Positions 56,715-64,000 of a stretch of 64,000 bases of DNA are shown here, in pieces. The position numbers were made by a program, and so were the translations under genes. The DNA is from Chloroflexi bacterium OLB13 (GTDB lineage: Bacteria; Chloroflexota; Anaerolineae; Aggregatilineales; Phototrophicaceae). The stretch covers positions 62,001 through 126,000 of the forward strand of contig JZRA01000092.1 of assembly GCA_001567485.1 (NCBI GenBank). Direction: 5' to 3'. How positions within the stretch are numbered: position 1 is the stretch's first letter; every line of letters begins with the position of its first letter. The notes under the pieces were generated by a model. The model was not told the DNA's origin and made no database searches. It saw only the letters and a list, made by a program, of their open reading frames with translations.

Positions 56715-58205
56715 TCATCGCTCTTCGAGGAACGTAGCGTCCTCTTTCATGCGATCGCTCATCGTATCGTTCACCGGCACCAGCGCGACAACGCCAAACT
56801 GCTGCCCGATCACCAAACCGGGCCGATTGTATGACTCTAACGATATCCAGTCCGGGTCGGCTAGTCCGGGCACGATCCGCCACGTCGCATCTTCGGCGAA
56901 TGTCCCGCTGCGGTCGTCAGCGGCGAATACGATCATGCTGCCTTCATGGCGCAGGAAGAAACCGGGCAGGTTGACCGACCGGATCGAGATGGCATCCGGA
57001 TCGGCCAGCCCCGGCACGACATAGAACTGCGAGTTGGCAATCGGGTTCGGCGAAATCTGGATCTGCGCGACCACATCGGAATGGCCGAGATACGCCTCGG
57101 CATACCCGTTCGCGCGGAAGCGGGTAACCGGTAGGTCGCCAAAGTCCGGCACCGGATCGACGCCATTGTCTCCCGATGGTGCGGCGATGACATCGGTGGT
57201 CGCCACCGGCGTGCCGAACACGGGCAGGCCATCGTCATCCCACGTGAACTTCTGAACACGGGTCGTCCGGCGGTCGTCGCACGCGCCGGTCACATCGTCG
57301 TTGGCATGATAAACGATCCAGTATTCCGTGCCGTCCGGGGACATGAAGAAGCCGTTGTGTCCGGGGCCAAAGACGCTGTTCGCGTCAGAGCGCTCGAATA
57401 CTGGCTCTGGATGCTTGACCCACGACTCGGTCTTGAGTGGATCGCCGCCCGTGTACTTCAGGATTCCGAGCTTGTAGTCAGGCGTTACGCAGTAGCTGGC
57501 CGAATACACGATAAACACGTCGGCCCCGTGATACAACGCGACCGGCCCCTCGGTGACGTTCGCGCCGGATTTTTCCCAATCGTACTCAGGCGCGGCAAGC
57601 AGCACACGCGGGCCGGAGATCGTCCACGGGTCGCTCATGGGCGCGATGAACAGCGATTGGTTCGGCCCGACCCACGAGGAGAACAGGAAGTACAGGTTCC
57701 CGTCCAGCTTGAGGACGCTGCCGTCAATCGCCCACACGTCGTTAGCCGCGTCGAATACGCGTGCCTTATACGTGTACGGCCCCATCGGGTCAGCGCCTTC
57801 GCTCTCCAACACGTACGTGCGCTGGTTATCGAGCGTGCCGGACGTACCCGCGCTGTAGTAGTAATACCAGCGCGGGCCGTTCGGGCCGTCGAGCAGGTGG
57901 AACTCAGGCGCCCACATATTGCAGCAGCGCGACGGATCGGTCTCGAAATAGATGCGCTGTGGCACGGCAGTCTTGAGGCCGGCGAGCGTCTCTGACTTAC
58001 TCATGGTGAGTTCCGAACGGCCGGTCGTCGTCGCGAGATAATAGTAGCCCTCGTAGTATTGAATCCACGGATCCGGCCCACCGTACGGATTGAGCGGATT
58101 GCGCAGCACGCCGGGTTCACCCTCTTGCTGTGCGTGAGTCATGGCCGTAAGGCTGATACACAGCACGCCACACAGAGCCAATAGAGCGATCAACGTCCTT
58201 CTCAC
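56715..58205 (-). CDS. Secreted GH43 arabinosidase with C-terminal CBM42 (AbfB)-like module
   Basis: This protein of about 496 residues has a Sec signal peptide (RRTLIALLALCGVLCISLT, cut near MTHAQQ). A GH43 propeller follows, with catalytic base in GGPDPWIQY, Asp in VWAIDGSVLKLDG and acid Glu in VTEGPVALYHG. Residues from about 365 form an AbfB/CBM42-type beta-trefoil with repeated FYVVPGLADPDAIS / WRIVPGLADPDWIS units that bind arabinofuranose branches. Start choice: the GTG at 58205 has GGAGG 5 bases upstream; an ATG at 58217 and a GTG at 58265 are alternatives. It would debranch arabinan or arabinoxylan outside the cell. Confidence 0.85.
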   Translation of the reverse strand: MRRTLIALLALCGVLCISLTAMTHAQQEGEPGVLRNPLNPYGGPDPWIQYYEGYYYLATTTGRSELTMSKSETLAGLKTAVPQRIYFETDPSRCCNMWAPEFHLLDGPNGPRWYYYYSAGTSGTLDNQRTYVLESEGADPMGPYTYKARVFDAANDVWAIDGSVLKLDGNLYFLFSSWVGPNQSLFIAPMSDPWTISGPRVLLAAPEYDWEKSGANVTEGPVALYHGADVFIVYSASYCVTPDYKLGILKYTGGDPLKTESWVKHPEPVFERSDANSVFGPGHNGFFMSPDGTEYWIVYHANDDVTGACDDRRTTRVQKFTWDDDGLPVFGTPVATTDVIAAPSGDNGVDPVPDFGDLPVTRFRANGYAEAYLGHSDVVAQIQISPNPIANSQFYVVPGLADPDAISIRSVNLPGFFLRHEGSMIVFAADDRSGTFAEDATWRIVPGLADPDWISLESYNRPGLVIGQQFGVVALVPVNDTMSDRMKEDATFLEER

Positions 58206-58283
58206 GCGTTCCTCCATTCCGGCAGCGGTGATCGCACCTGCCCGTCGCAGAGTTCCAACCACCATGCATGATCGACGCTCAAC

Positions 58284-59783
58284 CTACAGCGTACACTCCA
58301 ACACCGTGAACGACAGCGGCGGCAAGACCAGCTGCGATTGCCCATCCCGCACCGCCGGCGCGGCGATCGTCTTGGTGACGACAGCGTTTGGGTTCTCGAA
58401 CGAATTGGCCGCCTTCGGGTCAGTTCCGGCCAGCTGATATACCGCTTTCACGCTCGTGGGCTTGCGATTCTGCCAGTGAATGGTCAGCGGTGCGTCCTCG
58501 GTCAAGCTGCGGTTGACGATGTAGACGACGTTGCTGCCGGCCGCGGCATCATACGATGACGACACATCGAGCAGCGGCATCGCGCCGAACTTCTTCGTTT
58601 CATAGATCGGCGCCTTGACGGCGACATCGAGCGCGTCGCCGGACGCAAGGCGATTAAACAGCGCAATCGGGTAGTACGTCGTGTGTTTGAGCAGGGAATC
58701 ACGGGTCGTCGTCAGCGGTGAAATCACGTTGACGATCTGTGCAAGACACGCCACTTTCAGTACGTCGGAACGGCGCAGGAACACGTTCATCCACTGCGCG
58801 ACGACCAGCGCGTCTTCGAGGTTATAAACCTCCTCGCTGAGGTGCGGTGCTTCAGTCCAGCCCCCATCGCCGCTGCGATCCTTGTACCACACGTTCCACT
58901 CATCCCACGACAGGTACACGTCCCGCTTGGAACGGCGGATCGCCTTGACATACCGCAGCACGCCCGTGAGCGTATCGACGAAACTCTCGAATTCCGCGCT
59001 GAGCGCCAGATAGCTGGGCGTGTCATCCTCGAAATTGGTGGCGTAGTAGTGCATCGAGTGGTAATCGACATGATCGTAGCAGAACTCAAGCGCCACGCGA
59101 TCCCACTCCGGATAGGTTGGCATGGCCGAGTGGGACGATCCGCACAGCACCAGTTCAATGGATGAATCCTGCATGCGCATCATCTTGGCGGCCTCGCGCG
59201 CCTTCTGCCCGTATTCCACCGCATCAAGATGACCGATCTGCCACGGGCCGTCCATCTCGTTGCCGACGCACCAGTACTTCACGCCGTATGGGTCACGATG
59301 GCCGTTGGCGGCGCGCATATCGGCATACTTCGTACCGGTAGGGGCATTACAGTACTCGACCAGATTGGCCGCGTCCTGTATCGTGCCGGTGCCCATATTC
59401 ACGCCCATCATCGGCGCCGTGCCGATCTGCTTGCAGAACGCCATGAACTCGTCCGTGCCGAATTGATTGGTCTCAATCGAACGCCACGCCAGATCACGCC
59501 GCACCGGTCGTTTGTCACGCGGGCCGACGCCGTCCTCCCACCGGTAGCCGCTGAGGAAGTTGCCGCCCGGATAACGGATCGACCGGTAATTCATCTCGCG
59601 CAGCACAGCGAGCACATCCTTACGCAGGCCATTCTCGTCGGCATGAGGCGACGCGGGATCGTAGATCCCTTCATAAACACAGCGCCCCATGTGCTCGGCG
59701 AAGCCGCTGAACAGCAGTGGTGAGATGGCGCTGATGACCCGGTTGGTGTCGATGTAGACGTGCGACTCGCTTGAACTAGACAT
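58284..59783 (-). CDS. Alpha-L-arabinofuranosidase, GH51 (second copy)
   Basis: This 499-residue GH51 enzyme has acid/base E176 in [11 protein letters not shown] and nucleophile E295 in [10 protein letters not shown]. It is clearly diverged from the copy at 51311 (for example NEMDGPW against NENWGCGG), so it is a separate subfamily and not a recent duplicate. It has no signal peptide and is presumed cytoplasmic. A LacI-type operator lies 79 bases upstream, which suggests its own regulated promoter in the 167-bp gap after the permease gene, or secondary control within the operon. Confidence 0.92.
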   Translation of the reverse strand: MSSSSESHVYIDTNRVISAISPLLFSGFAEHMGRCVYEGIYDPASPHADENGLRKDVLAVLREMNYRSIRYPGGNFLSGYRWEDGVGPRDKRPVRRDLAWRSIETNQFGTDEFMAFCKQIGTAPMMGVNMGTGTIQDAANLVEYCNAPTGTKYADMRAANGHRDPYGVKYWCVGNEMDGPWQIGHLDAVEYGQKAREAAKMMRMQDSSIELVLCGSSHSAMPTYPEWDRVALEFCYDHVDYHSMHYYATNFEDDTPSYLALSAEFESFVDTLTGVLRYVKAIRRSKRDVYLSWDEWNVWYKDRSGDGGWTEAPHLSEEVYNLEDALVVAQWMNVFLRRSDVLKVACLAQIVNVISPLTTTRDSLLKHTTYYPIALFNRLASGDALDVAVKAPIYETKKFGAMPLLDVSSSYDAAAGSNVVYIVNRSLTEDAPLTIHWQNRKPTSVKAVYQLAGTDPKAANSFENPNAVVTKTIAAPAVRDGQSQLVLPPLSFTVLECTL

Positions 59784-59861
59784 CACTCTCTATCCTTCAA
59801 CGGTGGCGAAACTGGGATCGCGGCCTTGTCTTGAGGCAGCAGCAATCAAATACCGAAGTCC

Positions 59862-59875
59862 TGAACTCGATTTCA
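59862..59875 (-). promoter_or_regulatory. LacI-type operator, variant before the second GH51 gene
   Basis: TGAACTCGATTTCA on the plus strand fits TGnAnnCGnnTnCA and matches the two perfect copies at 11 of 14 positions, including the half-site CGATTTCA. No good -10 element was found next to it. Confidence 0.5.
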
Positions 59876-59953
59876 CGGCAGCGCCGGAGTCCCCCGCGCA
59901 CTATGTCGAGATGGCGATGCGCTCGCCGCCTCGTTCGTTGACCCTTCGGCCGA

Positions 59954-60787
59954 TTAACGTCCGGCCATACCGGTCAGCATCACACCACGGATAATGCGGC
60001 GCTGGAACAACACATAGACGATCAGAATCGGAATGGTGGACAGGACTGCGCCGGACAGCACCATCGGCCGGTACTGACCTGCATACGATGAGTTCAAGAT
60101 CGTTAAGCCGACCGGCAGTGTCCGCGTCTCTAAGCTGTTGGTGACGATAAACGGCCAGAACAGATCGTTGTAGTGACCCAAGAAGATGAAGATCGACAGC
60201 GCGACGAGCGCGTTAGTAGACAGCGGCAGCACGACATACCAGAAACGTCCGAAGTAGCCGGCCCCGTCAAGCACCGCCGCCTCTTCAAGCTCGGAGGGAA
60301 TCGACATGAAGAACTGGCGCAGTAGGAACACCCCAAACACGTTGGCCGCACCCGGAAAGATCAGGGCGTTGAACGTATCCAGCCATTTCAGATCGCGCAT
60401 CAGTAGATAGTTCGGGATCAGCGTCACCTGCGATGGGATCATGATCGTCACCAGCAGCAGGCCAAAGAGGATGTTATTCCCCGGAAAGCGCAAGCGGGCG
60501 AAGGCGTAGGCGGCGGGGGCGCACAGCACCAGCACCGCAATGGTATAGCCTGACGCGGCGAGCAAGCTGTTTCGCAGCCATAGGTCAATTCGCAGGTCTT
60601 GTTGTGTGAGCACCTGATGCATGTTCTCGAAGGTCGGATTGGCCGGGATGATCTGCGGCGGCCAGCGGTTGACCTCTGCATTCGTCATCAGCGACTGCGA
60701 AATTGCGATCAGCAGCGGCATCACCACGAAAATCGACATGACGATCAAGAACGCATAGGCAGGGAGGTGTCTCAGTCGGTAGCTCAT
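59954..60787 (-). CDS. Carbohydrate ABC transporter permease, MalG type
   Basis: This 277-residue inner-membrane protein of the MalG/AraQ family has six hydrophobic segments and the EAA-type loop in PSELEEAAVLDGAGYFGRFWYVVLPLS that contacts the ATPase. A strong AGGAGG site lies before the ATG. It follows the partner permease by nine bases. With the binding protein it would import arabino-oligosaccharides. No ATPase gene is in the cluster. Confidence 0.93.
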   Translation of the reverse strand: MSYRLRHLPAYAFLIVMSIFVVMPLLIAISQSLMTNAEVNRWPPQIIPANPTFENMHQVLTQQDLRIDLWLRNSLLAASGYTIAVLVLCAPAAYAFARLRFPGNNILFGLLLVTIMIPSQVTLIPNYLLMRDLKWLDTFNALIFPGAANVFGVFLLRQFFMSIPSELEEAAVLDGAGYFGRFWYVVLPLSTNALVALSIFIFLGHYNDLFWPFIVTNSLETRTLPVGLTILNSSYAGQYRPMVLSGAVLSTIPILIVYVLFQRRIIRGVMLTGMAGR

Positions 60788-60796
60788 GATCTCCTC

Positions 60797-61729
60797 CTAG
60801 TACTCCACGCGCCGGCCGATAAAGAAGAACTGCACCGCCGTGGCCGTGGCGATGATGAGCGCAAGCACGACGGCAATCGCCGCCCCGTAACCCATCCGGA
60901 ACGCCGTCCACGCGATCTGATACAGATAGAAGATGACGCTGTAAGACGATCGTCCCGGGCCGCCGTTGGTCATAATCAGCGGTTGGCCGTACACCTGAAA
61001 GTGAGCGATGACGCCGGTAACGGTCACGAACAGGATCGTCGGGCGCAGCAGGGGCAGCGTTATCCGGAAGAAGATTTGCCGCCCGCTGGCCCCGTCGATG
61101 CGCGCCGCCTCGTATAACTGCTCTGGAATCCCCTGTAACCCTGCGATAAAGATCAGCATGGGGAAGCCGAACGTCCACCATATCGTCGTCAAGCTCAGCG
61201 AAGGGATCACCAAATTCGGATCACTAAGCCAACTGATCGGCCGGATTCCGATGAAACTGAGGAAGTAGTTGATAACGCCGTACTGCGTGTTGAGCAACCA
61301 GACCCAGATCAGGCCGACGGCGCCCACCGAAAACAGGCTGGGCATGTAAAGCAAAACGCGGAAGAACCCCTGCCCCCTGATCGGCTGGGTGACGGCGACC
61401 GCGCACAGCAGCGCGACGATCGAGGTGCCGATCACCGTCAATACGGTGAAGATCACCGTGTTCCCAAGCGCCTGCCACCAAATATCGTCGTTGAACAACT
61501 CAAGGTAGTTATCGAAGCCAATGAATGGGCGGGTGGGCCGCAGGATTTGATACTCGTAGAAACTGATTTGAACGGCGTTGATCACCGCGCGAATTGTGAA
61601 GACCGCAAAGAACGCCAAGAAGGGAAGCAGAAAGAGATACGCGGCGATGGCCTCTCGCCTCTTCAGGTTGAGCGTAAAAGGTGATCTGGGCCTGTTTACA
61701 TCTGGTAGCCCCGCTGTCATCGAAGTCAT
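60797..61729 (-). CDS. Carbohydrate ABC transporter permease, MalF type
   Basis: This 310-residue membrane protein of the MalF/AraP family has a cytoplasmic N-terminus (to about residue 27), six hydrophobic segments and the EAA loop EQLYEAARIDGASGRQIFFRITLPLL. GAGGAT precedes the ATG. It forms the channel with the MalG-type partner. A hairpin in the 189-bp gap before it probably lowers its expression below that of the binding protein. Confidence 0.93.
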   Translation of the reverse strand: MTSMTAGLPDVNRPRSPFTLNLKRREAIAAYLFLLPFLAFFAVFTIRAVINAVQISFYEYQILRPTRPFIGFDNYLELFNDDIWWQALGNTVIFTVLTVIGTSIVALLCAVAVTQPIRGQGFFRVLLYMPSLFSVGAVGLIWVWLLNTQYGVINYFLSFIGIRPISWLSDPNLVIPSLSLTTIWWTFGFPMLIFIAGLQGIPEQLYEAARIDGASGRQIFFRITLPLLRPTILFVTVTGVIAHFQVYGQPLIMTNGGPGRSSYSVIFYLYQIAWTAFRMGYGAAIAVVLALIIATATAVQFFFIGRRVEY

Positions 61730-61825
61730 ATCATACTGATCCTCTATAGTTGGGTGGACTTTCGGCCTGCCGGGATGAACGTGCGCAGCGGGTTGAGCTT
61801 GTCGCCGTATCCACTTTGAGAATGG

Positions 61826-61858
61826 GTGGGTGGTAGATTATCTAGATCCACCACCCAC
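61826..61858 (-). terminator. Intercistronic hairpin between binding protein and permease genes
   Basis: A perfect 9-bp stem GTGGGTGGT/ACCACCCAC with a 15-base loop has no long T run after it on the minus strand. It lies about 60 bases after the binding protein stop codon. Such hairpins commonly stabilise the upstream message and reduce read-through to the permeases. Confidence 0.55.
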
Positions 61859-61918
61859 TGTCCTAGTGATTGCTAGGCGAACTTGGCAGTCGATGCTGTT
61901 ATGCCCAGCTCGCCGCTG

Positions 61919-63265
61919 CTAGAAGGCGCGATCGACCGCCTGCTGCATCCGTTCGGCAGCATCGTTCAACGCCTGTTCCGGGGTCTTCAAGTTGTTGAGC
62001 GCGGCATCAAGCTCAGGCTCGAGGATCGCGTACATTTCCTGAACCACGGGGCTTTTCGGATCCTGAACGCCGTACTCAGAGAAGGTCTGGCCCAGCAGGA
62101 TGTTCGACGGGTAGTTCACGGGGTCGAGCGCGGCCTGTGCCGACAAGCGGGCAGGCACCTGACCGGAAGCTGCCCAGTCGACCTGATGATCGCTGATCCA
62201 GCGGAGGATCGTCTCGACGGCCTCACGCTTCTCGCCGGCGCTGCCGACCGGAAGCATGAACACATGCTGACCAAACCACGTACCCTTTTCAGGGCCCCAC
62301 TGAACCTGCGGCCACGCCATCGTATCGAATTCGACAGACGTATTGGCATGGTTGACGAACCACGTGCCGGTCGGGATAACCGCCAGCGTCTGGCCGGGGA
62401 ACATCTGCCACGTGTCAAAGCCGGCAGGTGGGGTGGCAACGTGATACTTGTAGATCAGGTCGTAGGTCTGCTGCAAGGCGAGGATGCCTTCAGGCGAGTT
62501 CACCGTAACCGTCTTGCCATCTTCGCTGAGGATGCTGCCGCCGTGCTGAGCAAGCACCCCTTGGAAGTTGACGCGCGGCCATTCACCCGTGCCGTAGCCG
62601 TAGACCACGATGTTCTCGGGGTCGAAGTCCGGTGACAGGGCGTTGTTGCCGTTGGCGTCGATCGTCAGCTTCTGGAACAGCTCGACCCACCCTTCGTAGG
62701 TCGTCGGGGCAGTGGCAGGATCGGTGTCGATACCGGCGGCTTCGAACATTTCCTTGTTGATCCACAGGCCGCGGCCGTGGTTATCCAGCGGAATGCCATA
62801 AATCGCGCCGTTGTAGGTCAAGCCGTCAAGCGTCGGGCCTGAGATGTCGTCAATCGGGAACCAGCCGCCATTATTGCTGTACCAGCTGCTCAAGTCCTCA
62901 AGGACGCCGTAGCCGGCGAACTGCGGGATTTCCGAGGCGTGCATCAGCATCAAGTCAGGCGGGTTGCCAGCAACGAACGCGGCTTGCGTCTTGGTGTACA
63001 TCGTGCCCCACGGGATGATCTCGTGGGTGATGGCGTATTCGGGGTGCTCTGCGCTGAACTGCGCGAGCATTTCGTTCAGGGTCGTTCCGTCGGAGCCGGT
63101 CAGACCGCTCCAGAATGAAACTTTGATTGAGCCGCTACCCATCTCGGCGACGATAGGGGTCGGTTCGGGCGCTGGGTCTTGTGCACCAACCATGGGAACC
63201 GACACGACGAGTGCGGCCAGCAGCAGCACAGTTATGGAAACGATCAACGACATACGTTTGTTCAT
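61919..63265 (-). CDS. Family 1 extracellular sugar-binding protein
   Basis: This 448-residue binding protein has a Sec signal (MSLIVSITVLLLAALVVS, cut near VGAQ) and no lipobox, so it may be held by its N-terminal hydrophobic segment. The SBP_bac_1 core is typical: KVSFWSGLTGSDGTTLNEML at the start, AAFVAGNPPDLMLMHASE, and GLTYNGAIYGIPLDNHGRGL. Many aromatic residues are consistent with sugar stacking. By context the ligand is an arabino-oligosaccharide. GAGGAG lies 8 bases before the ATG at 63265; an upstream in-frame start lacks such a site. Confidence 0.93.
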   Translation of the reverse strand: MNKRMSLIVSITVLLLAALVVSVPMVGAQDPAPEPTPIVAEMGSGSIKVSFWSGLTGSDGTTLNEMLAQFSAEHPEYAITHEIIPWGTMYTKTQAAFVAGNPPDLMLMHASEIPQFAGYGVLEDLSSWYSNNGGWFPIDDISGPTLDGLTYNGAIYGIPLDNHGRGLWINKEMFEAAGIDTDPATAPTTYEGWVELFQKLTIDANGNNALSPDFDPENIVVYGYGTGEWPRVNFQGVLAQHGGSILSEDGKTVTVNSPEGILALQQTYDLIYKYHVATPPAGFDTWQMFPGQTLAVIPTGTWFVNHANTSVEFDTMAWPQVQWGPEKGTWFGQHVFMLPVGSAGEKREAVETILRWISDHQVDWAASGQVPARLSAQAALDPVNYPSNILLGQTFSEYGVQDPKSPVVQEMYAILEPELDAALNNLKTPEQALNDAAERMQQAVDRAF

Positions 63266-63428
63266 CTTGCAGCTCCTCAAATCTTCGAACCTCAAGGCCC
63301 ATGGGTTGGATCATTCGACAGTCGAAACCTTGTCTCGGACGATCCCGTGCCACGGCGAAGCGTGCTGCGTTTTGCGGGCCGCAGCCGGCTCCCGTCCGAC
63401 CGCACCTCCTCTCAAAACCGAGATGGAT

Positions 63429-63480
63429 GAAGGTTTGCCCCTGCCCCGATAAACATCGAAATGGCCGGGCAAAGTCCTTC
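63429..63480 (-). other. Stable hairpin in the 5' leader of the binding protein mRNA
   Basis: GAAGGTTTGCCC pairs with GGGCAAA-GT-CCTTC, a 12-bp stem with a two-base bulge and a 26-base loop. It begins about 35 bases after the predicted transcription start. It could be an attenuator or an mRNA stabiliser. Confidence 0.4.
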
Positions 63481-63501
63481 CAAAATGTGAAAAATTGCGC
63501 A

Positions 63502-63515
63502 TGAAATCGTATGCA
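63502..63515 (-). promoter_or_regulatory. LacI-type operator, copy 2
   Basis: On the minus strand this reads TGCATACGATTTCA, identical in all 14 bases to the site at 49119-49132. It starts seven bases after the -10 of the transporter promoter and covers the predicted transcription start. Confidence 0.7.
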
Positions 63516-63522
63516 CACATCA

Positions 63523-63551
63523 ATTAGAACGCGCACATCAAGGTCTGTCAA
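63523..63551 (-). promoter_or_regulatory. Promoter of the arabinose transporter operon
   Basis: On the minus strand TTGACA (63546-63551), 17 bp, then TCTAAT (63523-63528). Confidence 0.75.
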
Positions 63552-63560
63552 GACACTTCA

Positions 63561-63574
63561 TGCGAACGTTCACA
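63561..63574. promoter_or_regulatory. Second LacI-like palindrome upstream of the -35
   Basis: TGCGAACGTTCACA is symmetric at 12 of 14 positions around a central CG. It lies 10 bp upstream of the -35 and differs from the regulon consensus at two fixed positions, so it may be an auxiliary site or belong to another LacI-family protein. Confidence 0.4.
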
Positions 63575-63760
63575 AATCTCGCTAGGGTTCGGTAGAAATC
63601 ATGCTGCCGGCGCTGGGCATACCATGCGAGTCCAATTCAGGTGACACACCAGTACTCACGTAGAGTTCTATCCCCAACGCCGGTGGCTGAAATCAGCTGC
63701 TCATGGACCACTTTTTGATCAGCGATTGCTGCCCTGCTCTGCTGGAGATCATCAACGCGC

Positions 63761-64000
63761 TTAGGGCTGTGACAGCTCGCGCAGCCACACACGCATTTCG
63801 CCCGGCGCGCGGTTGGCCCATAGGAAGTACGGCACGGCCCGAAGCTCAAACGGAGTCGATACGAGATTTGCCGCCTGACGCGGGCGGTATAAGTCGGCGG
63901 GCCACGCCTGCGGTTCGATCCGATGCGCGACGCCCCGAACGATGACGGCACCGCCCAGCAGTGATTCGTCAAACTCCGTGACGAGCGCCGCATCCGGCGC
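63761..64000 (-). CDS. GH127-like beta-L-arabinofuranosidase, C-terminal end (5' part outside window)
   Basis: The minus strand is open from the right edge to a TAA at 63761-63763, giving 79 residues. The sequence matches the C-terminal domain of GH127 / DUF1680 proteins: FDESLLGGAVIVRG followed by FELRAVPYFLWANRAPGEMRVWL, close to the family pattern of tyrosine-rich strand then WANRGPGEM. GH127 enzymes remove beta-L-arabinofuranose. It lies upstream of, and in the same direction as, the transporter operon, so the arabinose locus continues beyond the window. The active-site region is not visible. Confidence 0.75.
   Translation of the reverse strand, partial: APDAALVTEFDESLLGGAVIVRGVAHRIEPQAWPADLYRPRQAANLVSTPFELRAVPYFLWANRAPGEMRVWLRELSQP

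Larger units (their letters stand above)
63266..63760. other. Regulatory gap of 495 bp without a convincing gene
   Basis: The gap holds the transporter promoter, two LacI-type operator-like sites and a long structured 5' leader (about 250 bases from the predicted start near 63516 to the start codon). Short open frames on both strands are poor in coding character and were not called. Confidence 0.6.

Noticed and set aside
63637-63993. Open frames at the right end on both strands (63637-63993 minus, 63703-63945 plus)
   Set aside because: Another minus-strand frame, open to the window edge, matches the GH127 C-terminus, so these are shadows.

Overview
The window is a high-GC bacterial chromosome segment. 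Gene content and order suggest Chloroflexota, probably an Anaerolineae-like lineage. The reasons are a topoisomerase I fused to a DUF5679-type zinc domain, a membrane-anchored baseplate-J-like protein between alaS and ruvX, many secreted proteins built from SH3b and DUF4397 domains with Pro/Thr linkers, and many family 1 and family 5 solute-binding proteins. This placement is an inference from gene content; there is no rRNA in the window. Promoters are of ordinary sigma-70 type (TTGACA / TATAAT-like, 16-18 bp spacing) and Shine-Dalgarno sequences are common. No CRISPR array, insertion sequence, integrase or rRNA operon was seen.

Left part (1-24 kb), housekeeping. The end of lysA is followed by two tRNA genes on the minus strand (elongator Met and an atypical initiator fMet), tyrS, and an overlapping chain alaS - baseplate-J-like - ruvX - mltG - lipoprotein. 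Next come a pyrimidine-nucleoside phosphorylase, a prenylcysteine-methyltransferase-like membrane protein, a lone CoA-transferase B subunit, a peptide-type solute-binding protein, secG and a C-terminal processing protease. A stretch of NAD/ADP-ribose and methyl-cycle genes follows: ADP-ribosylglycohydrolase, a DsbA-like protein, a nicotinamidase-like hydrolase, mtnA, an orphan CpaF-like ATPase, a badly deleted nicotinate phosphoribosyltransferase pseudogene, an adenosine-kinase-like PfkB enzyme and ahcY.

Middle part (23-48 kb). Two large DUF4397 secreted proteins are followed by rmd-gmd (GDP-D-rhamnose synthesis; manC lies 8 kb further on), tatD, a zinc/manganese ABC transporter (znuABC-like) divergent from ffh - rpsP - khpA - rimM - dprA, then manC, topA, an unknown membrane protein, a greA gene with two apparent frameshifts, a substrate-binding-protein/SH3b/CARDB fusion, a secreted PPC-like protein and a secreted GH53-like glycosidase.

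Right part (48-64 kb) is a complete arabinan/L-arabinose catabolic locus. It holds a LacI-family regulator, a Tat-exported GH43 endo-arabinanase, and a long minus-strand set: a GH127 end at the window edge, solute-binding protein, two permeases, GH51, secreted GH43-CBM42, araB, araD, araA, GH51 and a zinc alcohol dehydrogenase. Secreted GH43 enzymes would cut arabinan, the ABC importer would take up oligosaccharides, cytoplasmic GH51 enzymes would release arabinose, and AraA/B/D would convert it to xylulose 5-phosphate. An identical 14-base LacI-type operator (TGCATACGATTTCA) sits at the transcription start of both divergent units, and a variant lies upstream of the second GH51 gene. This defines a small regulon by sequence alone.
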